From the NCBI GenBank assembly GCA_017613355.1, contig JAGAEA010000016.1, forward strand, positions 1 through 45,187: 45,187 nucleotides of DNA. Reading direction: 5' to 3'. Numbering within the stretch: position 1 is the first letter of the stretch; each line of letters opens with the position of its first letter. Positions 1-8,250 of the stretch are shown one piece after another. This DNA is from Clostridia bacterium (GTDB lineage: Bacteria > Bacillota > Clostridia > Oscillospirales > CAG-272). Made by a program: the position numbers and the translations under genes. Below the pieces are notes generated by a model. That model was not told the DNA's origin. It did no database searches and saw only the letters and a list, made by a program, of their open reading frames with translations.

Positions 1-606
1 ATCGCTCGGGAAGTCCTTGCCGAGCTGTTTCTTGTATTCCGCTTTGAACTCGACGGCGAGTTCTTTAAGATCGGCGGCGGTGAGTTCGACGTCGAACTTC
101 ACGCCCTTCTTCTCTTTCATTGCGTCGATGAGTTGCTCAAAATACTTCTTGCCGACTTCCATGACCACATCCGAGAACATCTGGATAAAGCGGCGGTAGG
201 AGTCGTAAACGAAGCGCTCGAACGCGGGATCGGGGTTGCCCTTGATCATTGCGGCGACCACTTCGTCGTTCAGACCGAGGTTCAGAATGGTGTCCATCAT
301 GCCCGGCATGGATGCGCGCGCGCCCGAACGAACCGAAACCAACAGGGGGTTCTTCAAATCGCCGAACTTCTTGCCGTTGATCTCCTCCATTTTCTCAACG
401 TTCTTCATGATCTCCGCCATGATCTCATCGTTGATCTTTCTGCCATCCTCGTAATACTGCGTGCAAGCCTCGGTGGAAATCGTGAAGCCTTGGGGAACGG
501 GAAGCCCGATCTTGGTCATTTCCGCGAGGTTCGCGCCCTTACCGCCGAGCAGTTCGCGCATGTTGGCGTCGCCCTCGGTAAAGAGATAGCAATACTTCTT
601 TGCCAT
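1..606 (-). CDS. ppdK: Pyruvate, phosphate dikinase, N-terminal part (cut by window edge)
   Basis: The first 202 codons of a minus-strand gene whose remainder lies left of base 1. PpdK interconverts pyruvate, ATP and phosphate with PEP, AMP and pyrophosphate in the cytosol, and many anaerobes use it in glycolysis or gluconeogenesis. The translation starts MAKKYCYLFTEGDANMRELL, continues into GGKGANLAEM and PVPQGFTIST, and holds SVRSGARASMPGMMDTI around residues 89-105. These are signature blocks of the ATP-grasp-type nucleotide-binding domain of the PPDK/PEP synthase family. The ATG at 606-604 follows GGAGGA at 621-616. Full-length members have roughly 870-890 residues, so about a quarter is visible. 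The PPDK type is preferred over PEP synthase because of the N-terminal pattern and the MPGMMDT motif. Confidence 0.95.
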   Translation of the reverse strand, partial: MAKKYCYLFTEGDANMRELLGGKGANLAEMTKIGLPVPQGFTISTEACTQYYEDGRKINDEIMAEIMKNVEKMEEINGKKFGDLKNPLLVSVRSGARASMPGMMDTILNLGLNDEVVAAMIKGNPDPAFERFVYDSYRRFIQMFSDVVMEVGKKYFEQLIDAMKEKKGVKFDVELTAADLKELAVEFKAEYKKQLGKDFPSD

Positions 607-706
607 GTTTGGTAATCCTCCAAAATTTGTTTTTTCTCGACACAGTCAACACCCGTGACACACCAAAAAGCCGTCCCATGGTTGTCCCATGCCACATACG
701 TTTGAT

Positions 707-712
707 ATTATA
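707..712 (-). promoter_or_regulatory. Possible -10 box upstream of ppdK
   Basis: On the minus strand a TATAAT hexamer lies about 100 bases before the ppdK start codon. No good -35 box is seen 16-18 bases upstream (the sequence there is A-rich), so this is only a candidate. The rest of the 607-968 gap holds the pth promoter and leader and no gene. Confidence 0.35.
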
Positions 713-807
713 TCATATTTTTTTTCTTTTTTCCATAGTTTTACAGGGATATTTAGGGGTCAATAATGTAAACATTTTGTGAACGAGCGAAAAAACATCT
801 TTTCCGT

Positions 808-836
808 TTGACAAAATGAAAAAGATATAGTATAAT
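808..836 (+). promoter_or_regulatory. Sigma-A promoter for pth-mfd-prsA
   Basis: TTGACA at 808-813 and TATAAT at 831-836 with a 17-base spacer: a perfect vegetative promoter. The implied transcript has a leader of about 125 bases before pth, in which I see no convincing known regulatory RNA. Confidence 0.9.
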
Positions 837-968
837 AATGAGGTACGGAACACCACCGTTTGACGCGGCGGGTCCCCTCCTTCCCCATCCTCTCGGCATG
901 GGGATCGGGCGGGATCGGGCGCCTTTTCGCGTATTCCGTTCCATCCGACCGACCGAAGGAGCCGCTTT

Positions 969-1625
969 ATGGCAAATATTTTCGATTTATTCCGTCAGAT
1001 CGCCAAAAAAGAACCGTCGAACCAAAAACCGATTTCATGGTTGCTCGTGGGGCTCGGAAACACGGGAAAACAATACGCAAACACCCGCCACAACGCGGGT
1101 TTTCTCGCTTTGGATCATATCGCCTCGAAGCTCGGTGCGAAAATCGACCGCGCTCGTTTCCACGCACTCGTGGGCGAAGCGGAAATAGGCGGCGAACGCG
1201 TACTCCTGATGAAACCGCAAACGCTGATGAACGCTTCGGGACTTGCCGTTGGAGAGGCTGCGGACTTCTATAAGATCACGCCCGACCACGTCCTCGTCCT
1301 CTCTGACGACGTTTCCTTGCCGGTGGCGCACCTGCGCGCCCGTCGCAAAGGAAGCGCGGGCGGGCACAACGGTCTCAAAGACATCATTTCCTGCCTCGGT
1401 TCCGAGGATTTTCCGCGCGTTCGCGTGGGTATCGGCGAAAAGCCCCATCCCGACTACGATCTTGCCGCGTGGGTGCTCTCTGCGTTTTCCGAAGCCGATC
1501 TCAACCGTCTTTTCCACGCATTCGACGCGGTGGACGCAGGAGTGAAAAAGATCCTTGCGGGCGATTTTGACGCTGCGATGCAAATTTGCAATTCTTTCCG
1601 TCCCGAGGGAGACGATCCCGTATGA
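969..1625 (+). CDS. pth: Peptidyl-tRNA hydrolase
   Basis: Cleaves the ester bond of peptidyl-tRNA released from stalled ribosomes and so recycles tRNA. The 218-residue product has the family blocks LLVGLGNTG (Asn31, matching E. coli Asn10), NTRHNAGF (catalytic His41, matching His20), KPQTLMNASG, SDDVSLP and GGHNGLKDI. It carries about 20 extra N-terminal residues before the core, which otherwise begins almost at the start codon in E. coli Pth. GAAGGAG stands just before the ATG at 969, which supports this start. The stop overlaps the mfd start (ATGA at 1622-1625), so the two genes are translationally coupled, in the pth-mfd order common in Firmicutes. Confidence 0.96.
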   Translation: MANIFDLFRQIAKKEPSNQKPISWLLVGLGNTGKQYANTRHNAGFLALDHIASKLGAKIDRARFHALVGEAEIGGERVLLMKPQTLMNASGLAVGEAADFYKITPDHVLVLSDDVSLPVAHLRARRKGSAGGHNGLKDIISCLGSEDFPRVRVGIGEKPHPDYDLAAWVLSAFSEADLNRLFHAFDAVDAGVKKILAGDFDAAMQICNSFRPEGDDPV

Positions 1626-4600
1626 GTATTCTCACTTCCTGCATCCGCTCCGACCCCGAATACGGGCAATTGCTCAAAACCGTTGGGCAGGATTTCCGCA
1701 TTTCTCCCCTTCCCATTTCGGTTTCGGGCGTTTGCGACGGCGCGTCGGACGCCCTTTTGGTCTCCCTGCTCGAGGACACCCGAAACACAAGGAACGGAAC
1801 GGCTCTACTGATTTGCCCCGAGGAAAAAGAATGCGTCCGTCTGCTCGCCGTGTTGGAGCGGTTCGGCGTGCGCGCGGGCTTCTACATGGGGCGCGACCTC
1901 ACCTTTTACTACATGACCGCCTCGCACGAATACGAGCACGAACGTCTCAAAGTTCTTTCGGGTCTGCTCGGCGGCGACTATGACGTGGTGCTCACCACGC
2001 CCGACGCCGCTCTCGGCTACACCGTCCCGCCCGAACGGCTCATTGCGTCCATCCTGTCGATCTCCGAAGAAAGTCGGGTGGAAACTTCCGAACTCTCCCG
2101 CCGTCTCTCGGATGCGGGTTTTGTTCGCGTGGAGTTGGTTGACAGCCCCGGGCAGTTTGCTCTTCGCGGCGGGATTCTGGATATTTACCCGCCCTACGGG
2201 GTGTTCACCGACCGCGACGGCGGTGAGGTACGCGGCGCCTACGCCCTTCGCATGGAGCTTTTCGGCGACGAGATCGACCGCATGGGGCTTTTCGAACCGG
2301 ACACCCAACGCATGACGCAATCGGTCGTGAAGGCGGAATTTCAGCCCGCCCGTGAACTGCTCTGCGATCGGGACGCACTCGAACGCCTCAAAAAAGCGAT
2401 CGCGACACAAATCAAGGCAACCGATCGCGAACCCGCCGAAGAAGAACTTGCCCGCGAAGCCGCTTCGGTGGAGAACGCGCTCCGCGACGGCGGGGATATT
2501 CCCTTTCTTGACAAATATATCACGTTGGTCTATCCCGAAAAGAGCTGTCTCTTCGACTATTTCACGGGTCGTCGGTTGGTCATTGTGCGCGGCACCAACG
2601 CCGTCCGCGAACGCGCCAAAGCCGCCGACCGACACTTGCGGGAAACGGTAACCGAACTGCTGGAAGCGGGCACGCTCGCGGGGCGCTACGCCGAATACGC
2701 AAATCCCGCCTCGGCGCTCGATCTCTTCCTCGACGCAAACGTCGCTCTGCACGTCGACTCCATTGCCTACAACCTTTCCGACAGGCGTTTGGCGGGTCTT
2801 TTCGGCTTCCGCACGCGGCACACCGCGACATACGCCAACAACGATGAAATTTTTATGGACGATTTGCAAGGCTACCTGCGCGGGGGATACCGCTGTGTCG
2901 TCCTCGCGGAAAACGAAGTCGCCGCGACGCAATTGCGTCAAAAAATCGCCGACGCAGGCTGTGTTTTGGCGGAAAACCCCGAAACGCCCGAAACCTTTTT
3001 ATCGGGAACGGTCTCGGTGCAATGGCAGAATTTCATTGCGGGGTTTGAGTTACCCGTCCCGCGTTTTGCCGTTCTTTCCGCGAACCCGGAAGCGCGGACT
3101 TCCGCGCCGGGCATCGGCGGCAAAAGTACACTGAAAAAGAAAAAAAGGAAGGATACAAAAAGTATCCTCTCCTATGCCGAACTCGAAGCGGGCGACTACG
3201 TTGTTCACGAGAGCTACGGCATCGGTCAATACACGGGCATCGAAACGTTGACCGTGGACGGCGTGACCCGCGACTATATCGGTATCCGCTACGCGGGAAG
3301 CGACCGTTTGTTCCTTCCCGTGGAACAGCTCGAAAAAGTTTCCAAATATATCGGCGCTCACGCGGACGACGGTCTGCTCAAACTCTCCAAAATGGGAGGC
3401 GACGGTTGGCAGAAGTCCAAGGCGCGGGCAAAAAAAGCCGTCAAAGAAATGGCGAAAGACCTGATCCGTCTTTATGCCGAACGAATGCGCCTGCCGGGTC
3501 ACGCTTTCCCAGCCGACGACCGCTATCAGAAAGCCTTTGAAGAAGCCTTTGAATACAGCGAAACCGAAAGTCAGGTGCAAGCCTCGGACGAGATCAAAGC
3601 CGACATGATGCGCCCCGTTCCGATGGATCGCCTGCTCTGTGGCGACGTGGGCTACGGAAAAACCGAAGTGGCTCTCCGCGCCGCATATAAAGCCGTGCTC
3701 GGCGGCAAGCAGGTCGCCGTGCTCGTTCCGACTACCCTGCTCGCGCTCCAACACTACCAAACCATGGTCAGCCGGATGCGAAGTTTCGCCGTGAACGTGG
3801 ACATGATCTCGCGGTTCCGCACTGGAAAACAGCAGTCACAAACCCTGCGCCGTTTGGCGCGCGGCGAAATCGACATTCTCGTCGGCACGCACCGTTTGCT
3901 CTCGAATGACGTGAAATTTCACGACCTCGGGCTCGTGATCGTGGACGAGGAACAACGGTTCGGCGTTGCGCAAAAGGAAAAGCTGAAACAGATCTCTTCG
4001 GGTGTGGACGTTCTCTCGCTCTCGGCAACGCCCATTCCCCGCACGCTCAATATGGCAATGGGCGGAATTCGCGACATCTCTATCCTCGACGAAGCCCCCG
4101 TTGACCGTCTCCCCGTTCAGACCTACGTGCTGGAAGAAGAACCCATTATCATCGAGGAAGCCATCCGTCGCGAACTGCGGCGCGGCGGTCAGGTGTTCTA
4201 CTTGCACAACGACGTGGAAACCATTTATTCGGTCGCCGCACGGATCAAGCAAGCCATTCCCGAAGCGCGGGTCACGGTGGGTCACGGAAAAATGGACAAG
4301 GACGAACTCGAAAGCATTTGGGAAAAGATGCTCGCGGGAGAGATCGACGTTCTCGTTTGCACCACCATCATCGAAACGGGTGTGGACGTTCCCAACGCGA
4401 ACACGCTCATCGTTTCCAACGCGCACCGTCTCGGCCTTTCGCAGCTGCATCAGATCCGCGGTCGCGTGGGTCGGTCGTCCCGCCGCGCCTACGCTTATTT
4501 CACCTACCCGCCCATGAAAGCGCTGACCGACATTGCCCGCAAACGGCTCGAAGCCGTGCGCGAATACGCCGAGTTCGGCGCGGGGTTCAAAATCGCTCTG

Positions 4601-5209
4601 CGCGACATGGAAATCCGCGGCGCGGGCAATCTGCTCGGCGCCGAACAGCATGGGCATCTCGACGCCGTGGGCTACGACCTCTATATCAAGTTGCTCAATC
4701 AAGCCGTTCTCGAAGAGCGAGGCGACGCCGACGTGCCCGAAGTGGAATGCACCGTCAATCTCGATTTCGACGCGTTCCTACCCGAAAAATACGTTCCCTA
4801 TCCCGCCCAACGCATGGCGCTCTACAAAAAAATCGCTTTGATTGCAAACGAGGATGACCTGCGCGACGTGACCGACGAGCTGGTGGATCGCTACGGCGAA
4901 CCGCCCGCCCCGTCCCGCAACCTGCTCCGCATCGCGCTCATCCACAACCTTGCCGTTCGCGCGGGCATGACCGCGATCCGTCAATTCGGAAACGAACTGC
5001 ACATCTACCCGCAAAAAACCGACGTCGACCGCTGGGTCGAAGTTGCCGCGAATTGCGGCGGCAAACTGCGGATGCTGATGTCGGGCGAGCCGCACCTTTG
5101 CCTGCGCATCTCCAAAAAGGACGCCGCTCTCGCCGACCTTCAAACCTGCCTGGATCGCTACCTTGCGACCACGCCGAAATCTCCCGACGATGAAAGGAAT
5201 TCGCTATGA
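1622..5209 (+). CDS. mfd: Transcription-repair coupling factor
   Basis: DNA translocase that removes RNA polymerase stalled at lesions and recruits UvrA. The product has about 1195 residues, the normal family length. Visible in order: a UvrB-like N-terminal module with RGGILDIYPP; a lysine-rich linker near residue 505; the RNA-polymerase-interaction domain with GDYVVHESYGIGQY and RLFLPVEQL; Walker A GDVGYGKTE near residue 670; DEEQ box near 773; LSATPIPRTL; the C-terminal helicase lobe with HQIRGRVGRSSRRAY; and the TRCF C-terminal domain. The reading frame is open further upstream to 1586, but ATG 1622 overlaps the pth stop and follows GAGGGAG, so I chose it. The 3' end overlaps the next gene by four bases (ATGA). 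Confidence 0.97.
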   Translation: MSILTSCIRSDPEYGQLLKTVGQDFRISPLPISVSGVCDGASDALLVSLLEDTRNTRNGTALLICPEEKECVRLLAVLERFGVRAGFYMGRDLTFYYMTASHEYEHERLKVLSGLLGGDYDVVLTTPDAALGYTVPPERLIASILSISEESRVETSELSRRLSDAGFVRVELVDSPGQFALRGGILDIYPPYGVFTDRDGGEVRGAYALRMELFGDEIDRMGLFEPDTQRMTQSVVKAEFQPARELLCDRDALERLKKAIATQIKATDREPAEEELAREAASVENALRDGGDIPFLDKYITLVYPEKSCLFDYFTGRRLVIVRGTNAVRERAKAADRHLRETVTELLEAGTLAGRYAEYANPASALDLFLDANVALHVDSIAYNLSDRRLAGLFGFRTRHTATYANNDEIFMDDLQGYLRGGYRCVVLAENEVAATQLRQKIADAGCVLAENPETPETFLSGTVSVQWQNFIAGFELPVPRFAVLSANPEARTSAPGIGGKSTLKKKKRKDTKSILSYAELEAGDYVVHESYGIGQYTGIETLTVDGVTRDYIGIRYAGSDRLFLPVEQLEKVSKYIGAHADDGLLKLSKMGGDGWQKSKARAKKAVKEMAKDLIRLYAERMRLPGHAFPADDRYQKAFEEAFEYSETESQVQASDEIKADMMRPVPMDRLLCGDVGYGKTEVALRAAYKAVLGGKQVAVLVPTTLLALQHYQTMVSRMRSFAVNVDMISRFRTGKQQSQTLRRLARGEIDILVGTHRLLSNDVKFHDLGLVIVDEEQRFGVAQKEKLKQISSGVDVLSLSATPIPRTLNMAMGGIRDISILDEAPVDRLPVQTYVLEEEPIIIEEAIRRELRRGGQVFYLHNDVETIYSVAARIKQAIPEARVTVGHGKMDKDELESIWEKMLAGEIDVLVCTTIIETGVDVPNANTLIVSNAHRLGLSQLHQIRGRVGRSSRRAYAYFTYPPMKALTDIARKRLEAVREYAEFGAGFKIALRDMEIRGAGNLLGAEQHGHLDAVGYDLYIKLLNQAVLEERGDADVPEVECTVNLDFDAFLPEKYVPYPAQRMALYKKIALIANEDDLRDVTDELVDRYGEPPAPSRNLLRIALIHNLAVRAGMTAIRQFGNELHIYPQKTDVDRWVEVAANCGGKLRMLMSGEPHLCLRISKKDAALADLQTCLDRYLATTPKSPDDERNSL

Positions 5210-6501
5210 AACATCTTTTCCGTTCCCTCTCCCTTTTGCTTGTTTTGGTTTTCCTCTTTCTTCCGCTCGTCTCCTGTGCGGGCGGGAGCGGAAAAACGCT
5301 GATGACGCTTGACCGCGACGGCGTGAAAGTCTCCCTTTCGGTCAACTTTTACCGTTTCCAACTCTCACGCCTGAAAGGGTCTTTCGTCGGTTACGGTTAC
5401 ACCAACGGCGGCGGCAGTGCGGATGATGCGGGGTTTTGGTCGATCCAAGACAAATTCGACGGCAACAATCTGCAAACATGGGACGAATACTACCGCGCAC
5501 AGGTGTTGGAAACCTGCAAGATCTATCTGATCGGTCTTTGGATTTTTGAGAAAAACGGTCTCAAACTTTCCGAAACGGCAAAAGCCAACATTCAAGAGGA
5601 ACTTGACAACATTGTACACGACTACGGCGACGGTTCGAAGACCAAGCTCAACGCCGTTCTCAAACCCTACGGCGTGAACTACAAACTGTTGAAAAGTGCC
5701 TACGAAACCGAGGCGAAGCTCGAAACCGCGCAGGATTTCCTCTACGGTGCGAACGCCTCAAAACTCGGTGAAACGGTCAAGGAAGAATACCTCAACACGC
5801 ATTATCTCCGCTTCAAACAAATCTTTTTCGCGACCTACGACTATGAATACATCGTTGATGCAAACGGCGACAAAGTCTATTATGATGAGAACGGCAACGT
5901 GCTCTATGACACGAGCGGATATGAAAAAGATGGTGTCTATTATCTCACAAGAGAGTATACAAAGATCGCCTATGACGTCACGAACGGCACTCCGAAATAC
6001 AAGACCGACGCCAAAGGCAATGTGATCCGTCGGGAATTGACTGAAGAAGAGAAGGCAAACGTACTCGTTGACGCGCAGACCACTTACGGACAGGTGAAGG
6101 ACGCAACTGAAACGGTATTCGAAAACGTCCTTGCCGCCGAGAACGGGCAAAGCGAATTTACCGACGGGTATTATCTGCTCCGCGGAACCGACTACACATC
6201 CGTTTCCACTGACCTCGCCTATCTTTCCGAAATCGAGCAGACACTCGAAGGAATGGAGATCGGACAAGACAAGATGCTTCAATCCGCTTCGGGTTACCAC
6301 ATCATCCGCCGCTACGCGCCCACAAAGGGGGCTTACACAATGGAGGTGAACGAAGTGTGGTTCTCCACCTTCGCGGACGGGCTCATGGCGGAATTGTTCC
6401 AAAACGACGCCCAAACATACCTGCCGCAAATCGCCGTGAAAGAAGCGGTTCTTGCCTCTGCTCCTTCTCTCGCCGACGTAGAGCCGAACTATTATTTCTG
6501 A
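5206..6501 (+). CDS. PrsA/SurA-like peptidyl-prolyl isomerase lipoprotein
   Basis: Predicted exported lipoprotein of 431 residues. The start shows a basic n-region, a leucine-rich stretch and a lipobox LVSC with Cys24 as the probable lipidated residue. The C-terminal part (about residues 300-370) has TDGYYLLRGTD, a conserved helix and SASGYHIIRRY, which match the end of a parvulin-type (PPIC) domain. The N-terminal helical region resembles the SurA/PrsA chaperone part. A tyrosine/glycine-rich insert (about residues 205-275, with VDANGDKVYYDENG) is unusual. It sits last in the pth-mfd operon, where prsA-type genes often occur in Clostridia. A role in folding secreted proteins outside the membrane is inferred. 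The parvulin active site looks loosely conserved, so a pure chaperone role is possible. Confidence 0.8.
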   Translation: MKHLFRSLSLLLVLVFLFLPLVSCAGGSGKTLMTLDRDGVKVSLSVNFYRFQLSRLKGSFVGYGYTNGGGSADDAGFWSIQDKFDGNNLQTWDEYYRAQVLETCKIYLIGLWIFEKNGLKLSETAKANIQEELDNIVHDYGDGSKTKLNAVLKPYGVNYKLLKSAYETEAKLETAQDFLYGANASKLGETVKEEYLNTHYLRFKQIFFATYDYEYIVDANGDKVYYDENGNVLYDTSGYEKDGVYYLTREYTKIAYDVTNGTPKYKTDAKGNVIRRELTEEEKANVLVDAQTTYGQVKDATETVFENVLAAENGQSEFTDGYYLLRGTDYTSVSTDLAYLSEIEQTLEGMEIGQDKMLQSASGYHIIRRYAPTKGAYTMEVNEVWFSTFADGLMAELFQNDAQTYLPQIAVKEAVLASAPSLADVEPNYYF

Positions 6502-6528
6502 AAATTTCGTTTTTTGACAAAAAAAGGC

Positions 6529-6557
6529 TTGACAAACCCTGCGGGACGTGCTATAAT
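6529..6557 (+). promoter_or_regulatory. Sigma-A promoter for the TPP-riboswitch/thiT transcript
   Basis: TTGACA 6529-6534, 17-base spacer, TATAAT 6552-6557. Transcription would begin near 6564, a short distance before the riboswitch. Confidence 0.9.
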
Positions 6558-6581
6558 CGTTACCGTGAAAACCGCATAAAA

Positions 6582-6664
6582 TCGGGGGTGCTGTGAAAAA
6601 CGGCTGAGACGGCTTCGTGCCGAACCCTTTTACCTGATACGGATAATGCCGTCGTAGGGAGATA
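6582..6664 (+). ncRNA. TPP (thi-box) riboswitch aptamer
   Basis: The stretch has the thi-box landmarks in order: GGGGGTGCT, CTGAGA, a variable hairpin (CGGCTTCGTGCCG), ACCC, CCTGATACGGATAATGCC and GTAGGGAGA. This is the thiamine pyrophosphate aptamer. It is followed by a strong terminator hairpin before a thiamine transporter gene, so TPP binding should stop transcription of the transporter. Confidence 0.97.
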
Positions 6665-6696
6665 GCAAGGCTTGAAACGTTCCCGTTTTCCTGCCG

Positions 6697-6737
6697 AATT
6701 TGACCGCGCGACGATTCGTGCGGTCAAATTTTTATTT
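6697..6737 (+). terminator. Expression-platform terminator of the TPP riboswitch
   Basis: Perfect 11-bp stem (6697-6707 with 6720-6730) followed by a T-rich run. It lies between the aptamer and the thiT ribosome binding site, as expected for a riboswitch that acts by premature termination. Confidence 0.88.
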
Positions 6738-6757
6738 TGAAAGGGGGTCATATCGTT

Positions 6758-7639
6758 ATGACCAACAACAATGCTCATTTTGAACGAAACCGCAAGCTCG
6801 TGGAAAGCGCTCTGCTCGTGGCAATCGCCACGGTGTTGAGCATGGTAAAGCTCGTGGAATTGCCCTACGGAGGTTCCATTACCCTCGCTTCGATGCTTCC
6901 CATCGTTCTGATCGCCTATCGGAGCGGAATTCTGTGGGGACTCGGCTCGGGATTTGTTTACGGCGTGATCCAACAACTCCTCGGGCTGAAAAATCTTTCC
7001 TATTTCACCACATGGCAATCCATTCTCGCCATCATCCTTCTTGACTATCTGGTCGCCTTTGCGGCACTGGGGCTCGGCGGCGTATTCCGCAAAGCGTTGA
7101 ATCGGCAGAGCTACGCGCTGGTCGCGGGTTCGGTGGTCGGATGCGCGGTGCGTTACATCTGCCATGTGATTTCGGGTGCGACCGTTTGGGCGGGTCTCTC
7201 TATTCCGAGCGGCGCGGCAATCGGTTATTCCTTGATCTACAATGCTACCTATATGCTCCCCGAAACCATCATTCTTGCCCTGCTCGCTTTCTATCTCGGC
7301 GAATTGATCGACTTCCGCGTGGAACGTCCCGCGCGGCTTACCGAGTCCGCGCTTTCCAAAAAAGGAGATGTGGTGACCATTCTTGCAAGCGTGATCGCCC
7401 TCGGCGCGTTGATTTTCGACGTTGCTTCCATCTTCGGGCATATGCAGAACGCGGAATCCGGCGAATTCGACATTACGGGTCTGGCTGTCCATGGTCCGTT
7501 CGTCAAGAGCTTCTGGCTCTCGGTCATCGTAGTCACCGCCGTTGCCTTGGCGGTCGTTTGCACGTTGATCGTGCTTCGCAAAACCGCCTTTCGCGAGGAA
7601 AGCTCGGAGCGAAACATTGCCGACGGCTCGGACAAGTAA
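6758..7639 (+). CDS. thiT: ThiT-like thiamine transporter (ECF S component) with C-terminal extension
   Basis: Hydrophobic protein of 293 residues, the substrate-binding membrane subunit that captures thiamine and works with an ECF energising module encoded elsewhere. The first about 190 residues show the ThiT pattern: SALLVAIATVLSM, PYGGSITLASMLPI, GFVYGVIQQLLG, and RYICHVISGATVWAG before YNATYMLPE. The TPP riboswitch directly upstream supports thiamine as substrate. ATG 6758 follows AAGGGGGT and is preferred to an upstream TTG at 6737. Typical ThiT proteins end near 190-200 residues. Here an extra about 90 residues follow, with two further membrane segments (around 207-230 and 250-275) and a charged tail. 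Confidence 0.9.
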   Translation: MTNNNAHFERNRKLVESALLVAIATVLSMVKLVELPYGGSITLASMLPIVLIAYRSGILWGLGSGFVYGVIQQLLGLKNLSYFTTWQSILAIILLDYLVAFAALGLGGVFRKALNRQSYALVAGSVVGCAVRYICHVISGATVWAGLSIPSGAAIGYSLIYNATYMLPETIILALLAFYLGELIDFRVERPARLTESALSKKGDVVTILASVIALGALIFDVASIFGHMQNAESGEFDITGLAVHGPFVKSFWLSVIVVTAVALAVVCTLIVLRKTAFREESSERNIADGSDK

Positions 7640-7650
7640 GTTCCAAACGC

Positions 7651-7679
7651 TTGACAAACCCCGAAAAATCTGCTATAAT
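7651..7679 (+). promoter_or_regulatory. Sigma-A promoter of rnpB
   Basis: TTGACA 7651-7656, 17 bases, TATAAT 7674-7679. The expected start near 7686 coincides with the 5' strand of the RNase P RNA P1 helix. Confidence 0.92.
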
Positions 7680-7685
7680 AATTTT

Positions 7686-8045
7686 GCAGGTTCGTTAAAC
7701 GGTCGCGCGGTATTGCGCCGTAAGGTATTACCGTGAGGAAAGTCCGGGCTTCACAGGACAAGGATAACGGATAACATCCGCCGTGGGTAACCACCGGGAA
7801 AGTGCAACAGAAATAAACCGCCGCGCTCCGCGCGGTAAGGCTGGAAAGGCAGAGGTAAGAGCCTGCCCGTTCCCATGGTAACATGGGTCCGCTGTAAACC
7901 CTATCCGAAGCAACACCCCATCGGGCAGCTTTGTCCGGCATACGCCCCGGGGTGGCACGGGAGTATTCCCGAAGCGCGTCGGCAACGCCGCGCGAAGATT
8001 GATGACCGTTCCCGACAGAACCCGGCTTACAGACGAGCCTGCACC
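7686..8045 (+). ncRNA. rnpB: RNase P RNA (M1 RNA homologue)
   Basis: Catalytic RNA that trims tRNA 5' leaders. Universal blocks are present: GAGGAAAGTCCGGGC at 7735-7749, CACAGGACAAGG, AGTGCAACAGAAA, and ACAGAACCCGGCTTAC at 8015-8030. The ends GCAGGTTCGT (7686-7695) and ACGAGCCTGC (8033-8042) pair as P1, which sets the limits to within a few bases. I did not fold it fully to decide between A and B class. A 150-codon ORF on the other strand here is only a shadow. Confidence 0.96.
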
Positions 8046-8127
8046 ATAAAAGCCCTCGAAGCGTAGATTTCTTAGGGATTTATTAAAGCTAAAATCAAAT
8101 AGAATTTCGCTTTCAAGCCGTTCACAA

Positions 8128-8160
8128 AAGGGGCTGTTGCACAATGTGCAACAGCCCCTT
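8128..8160 (-). terminator. Strong hairpin, probable terminator of the DUF262/DUF1524 gene
   Basis: A perfect 15-bp stem (8128-8142 with 8146-8160) with a 3-base loop. On the minus strand it is followed by TTTT, so it best serves the converging gene ending at 8251. It may also stop rnpB transcripts. The rest of 8046-8250 shows nothing else. Confidence 0.75.
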
Positions 8161-8250
8161 GCCCTATGTTGTATTAACATTCATCTAATATAATTACTAT
8201 CGCTTTTTTCTATAAATTTCAGCTAACTATTAGTAAAATACGATTGTAAT

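Noticed and set aside
838..968. Leader before pth as a structured regulatory RNA
   Set aside because: Some GC-rich repeats are present, but no known motif or clear terminator/antiterminator pair is seen.
8128..8160. Hairpin GGGGCTGTTGCAC resembling insertion-sequence ends
   Set aside because: The two arms are adjacent with a 3-base loop, no transposase or second copy is near, and TTTT follows on the minus strand, which fits a terminator.
7728..8180. 150-codon minus-strand ORF
   Set aside because: It lies antisense to RNase P RNA and covers its conserved blocks, so it is not a gene.
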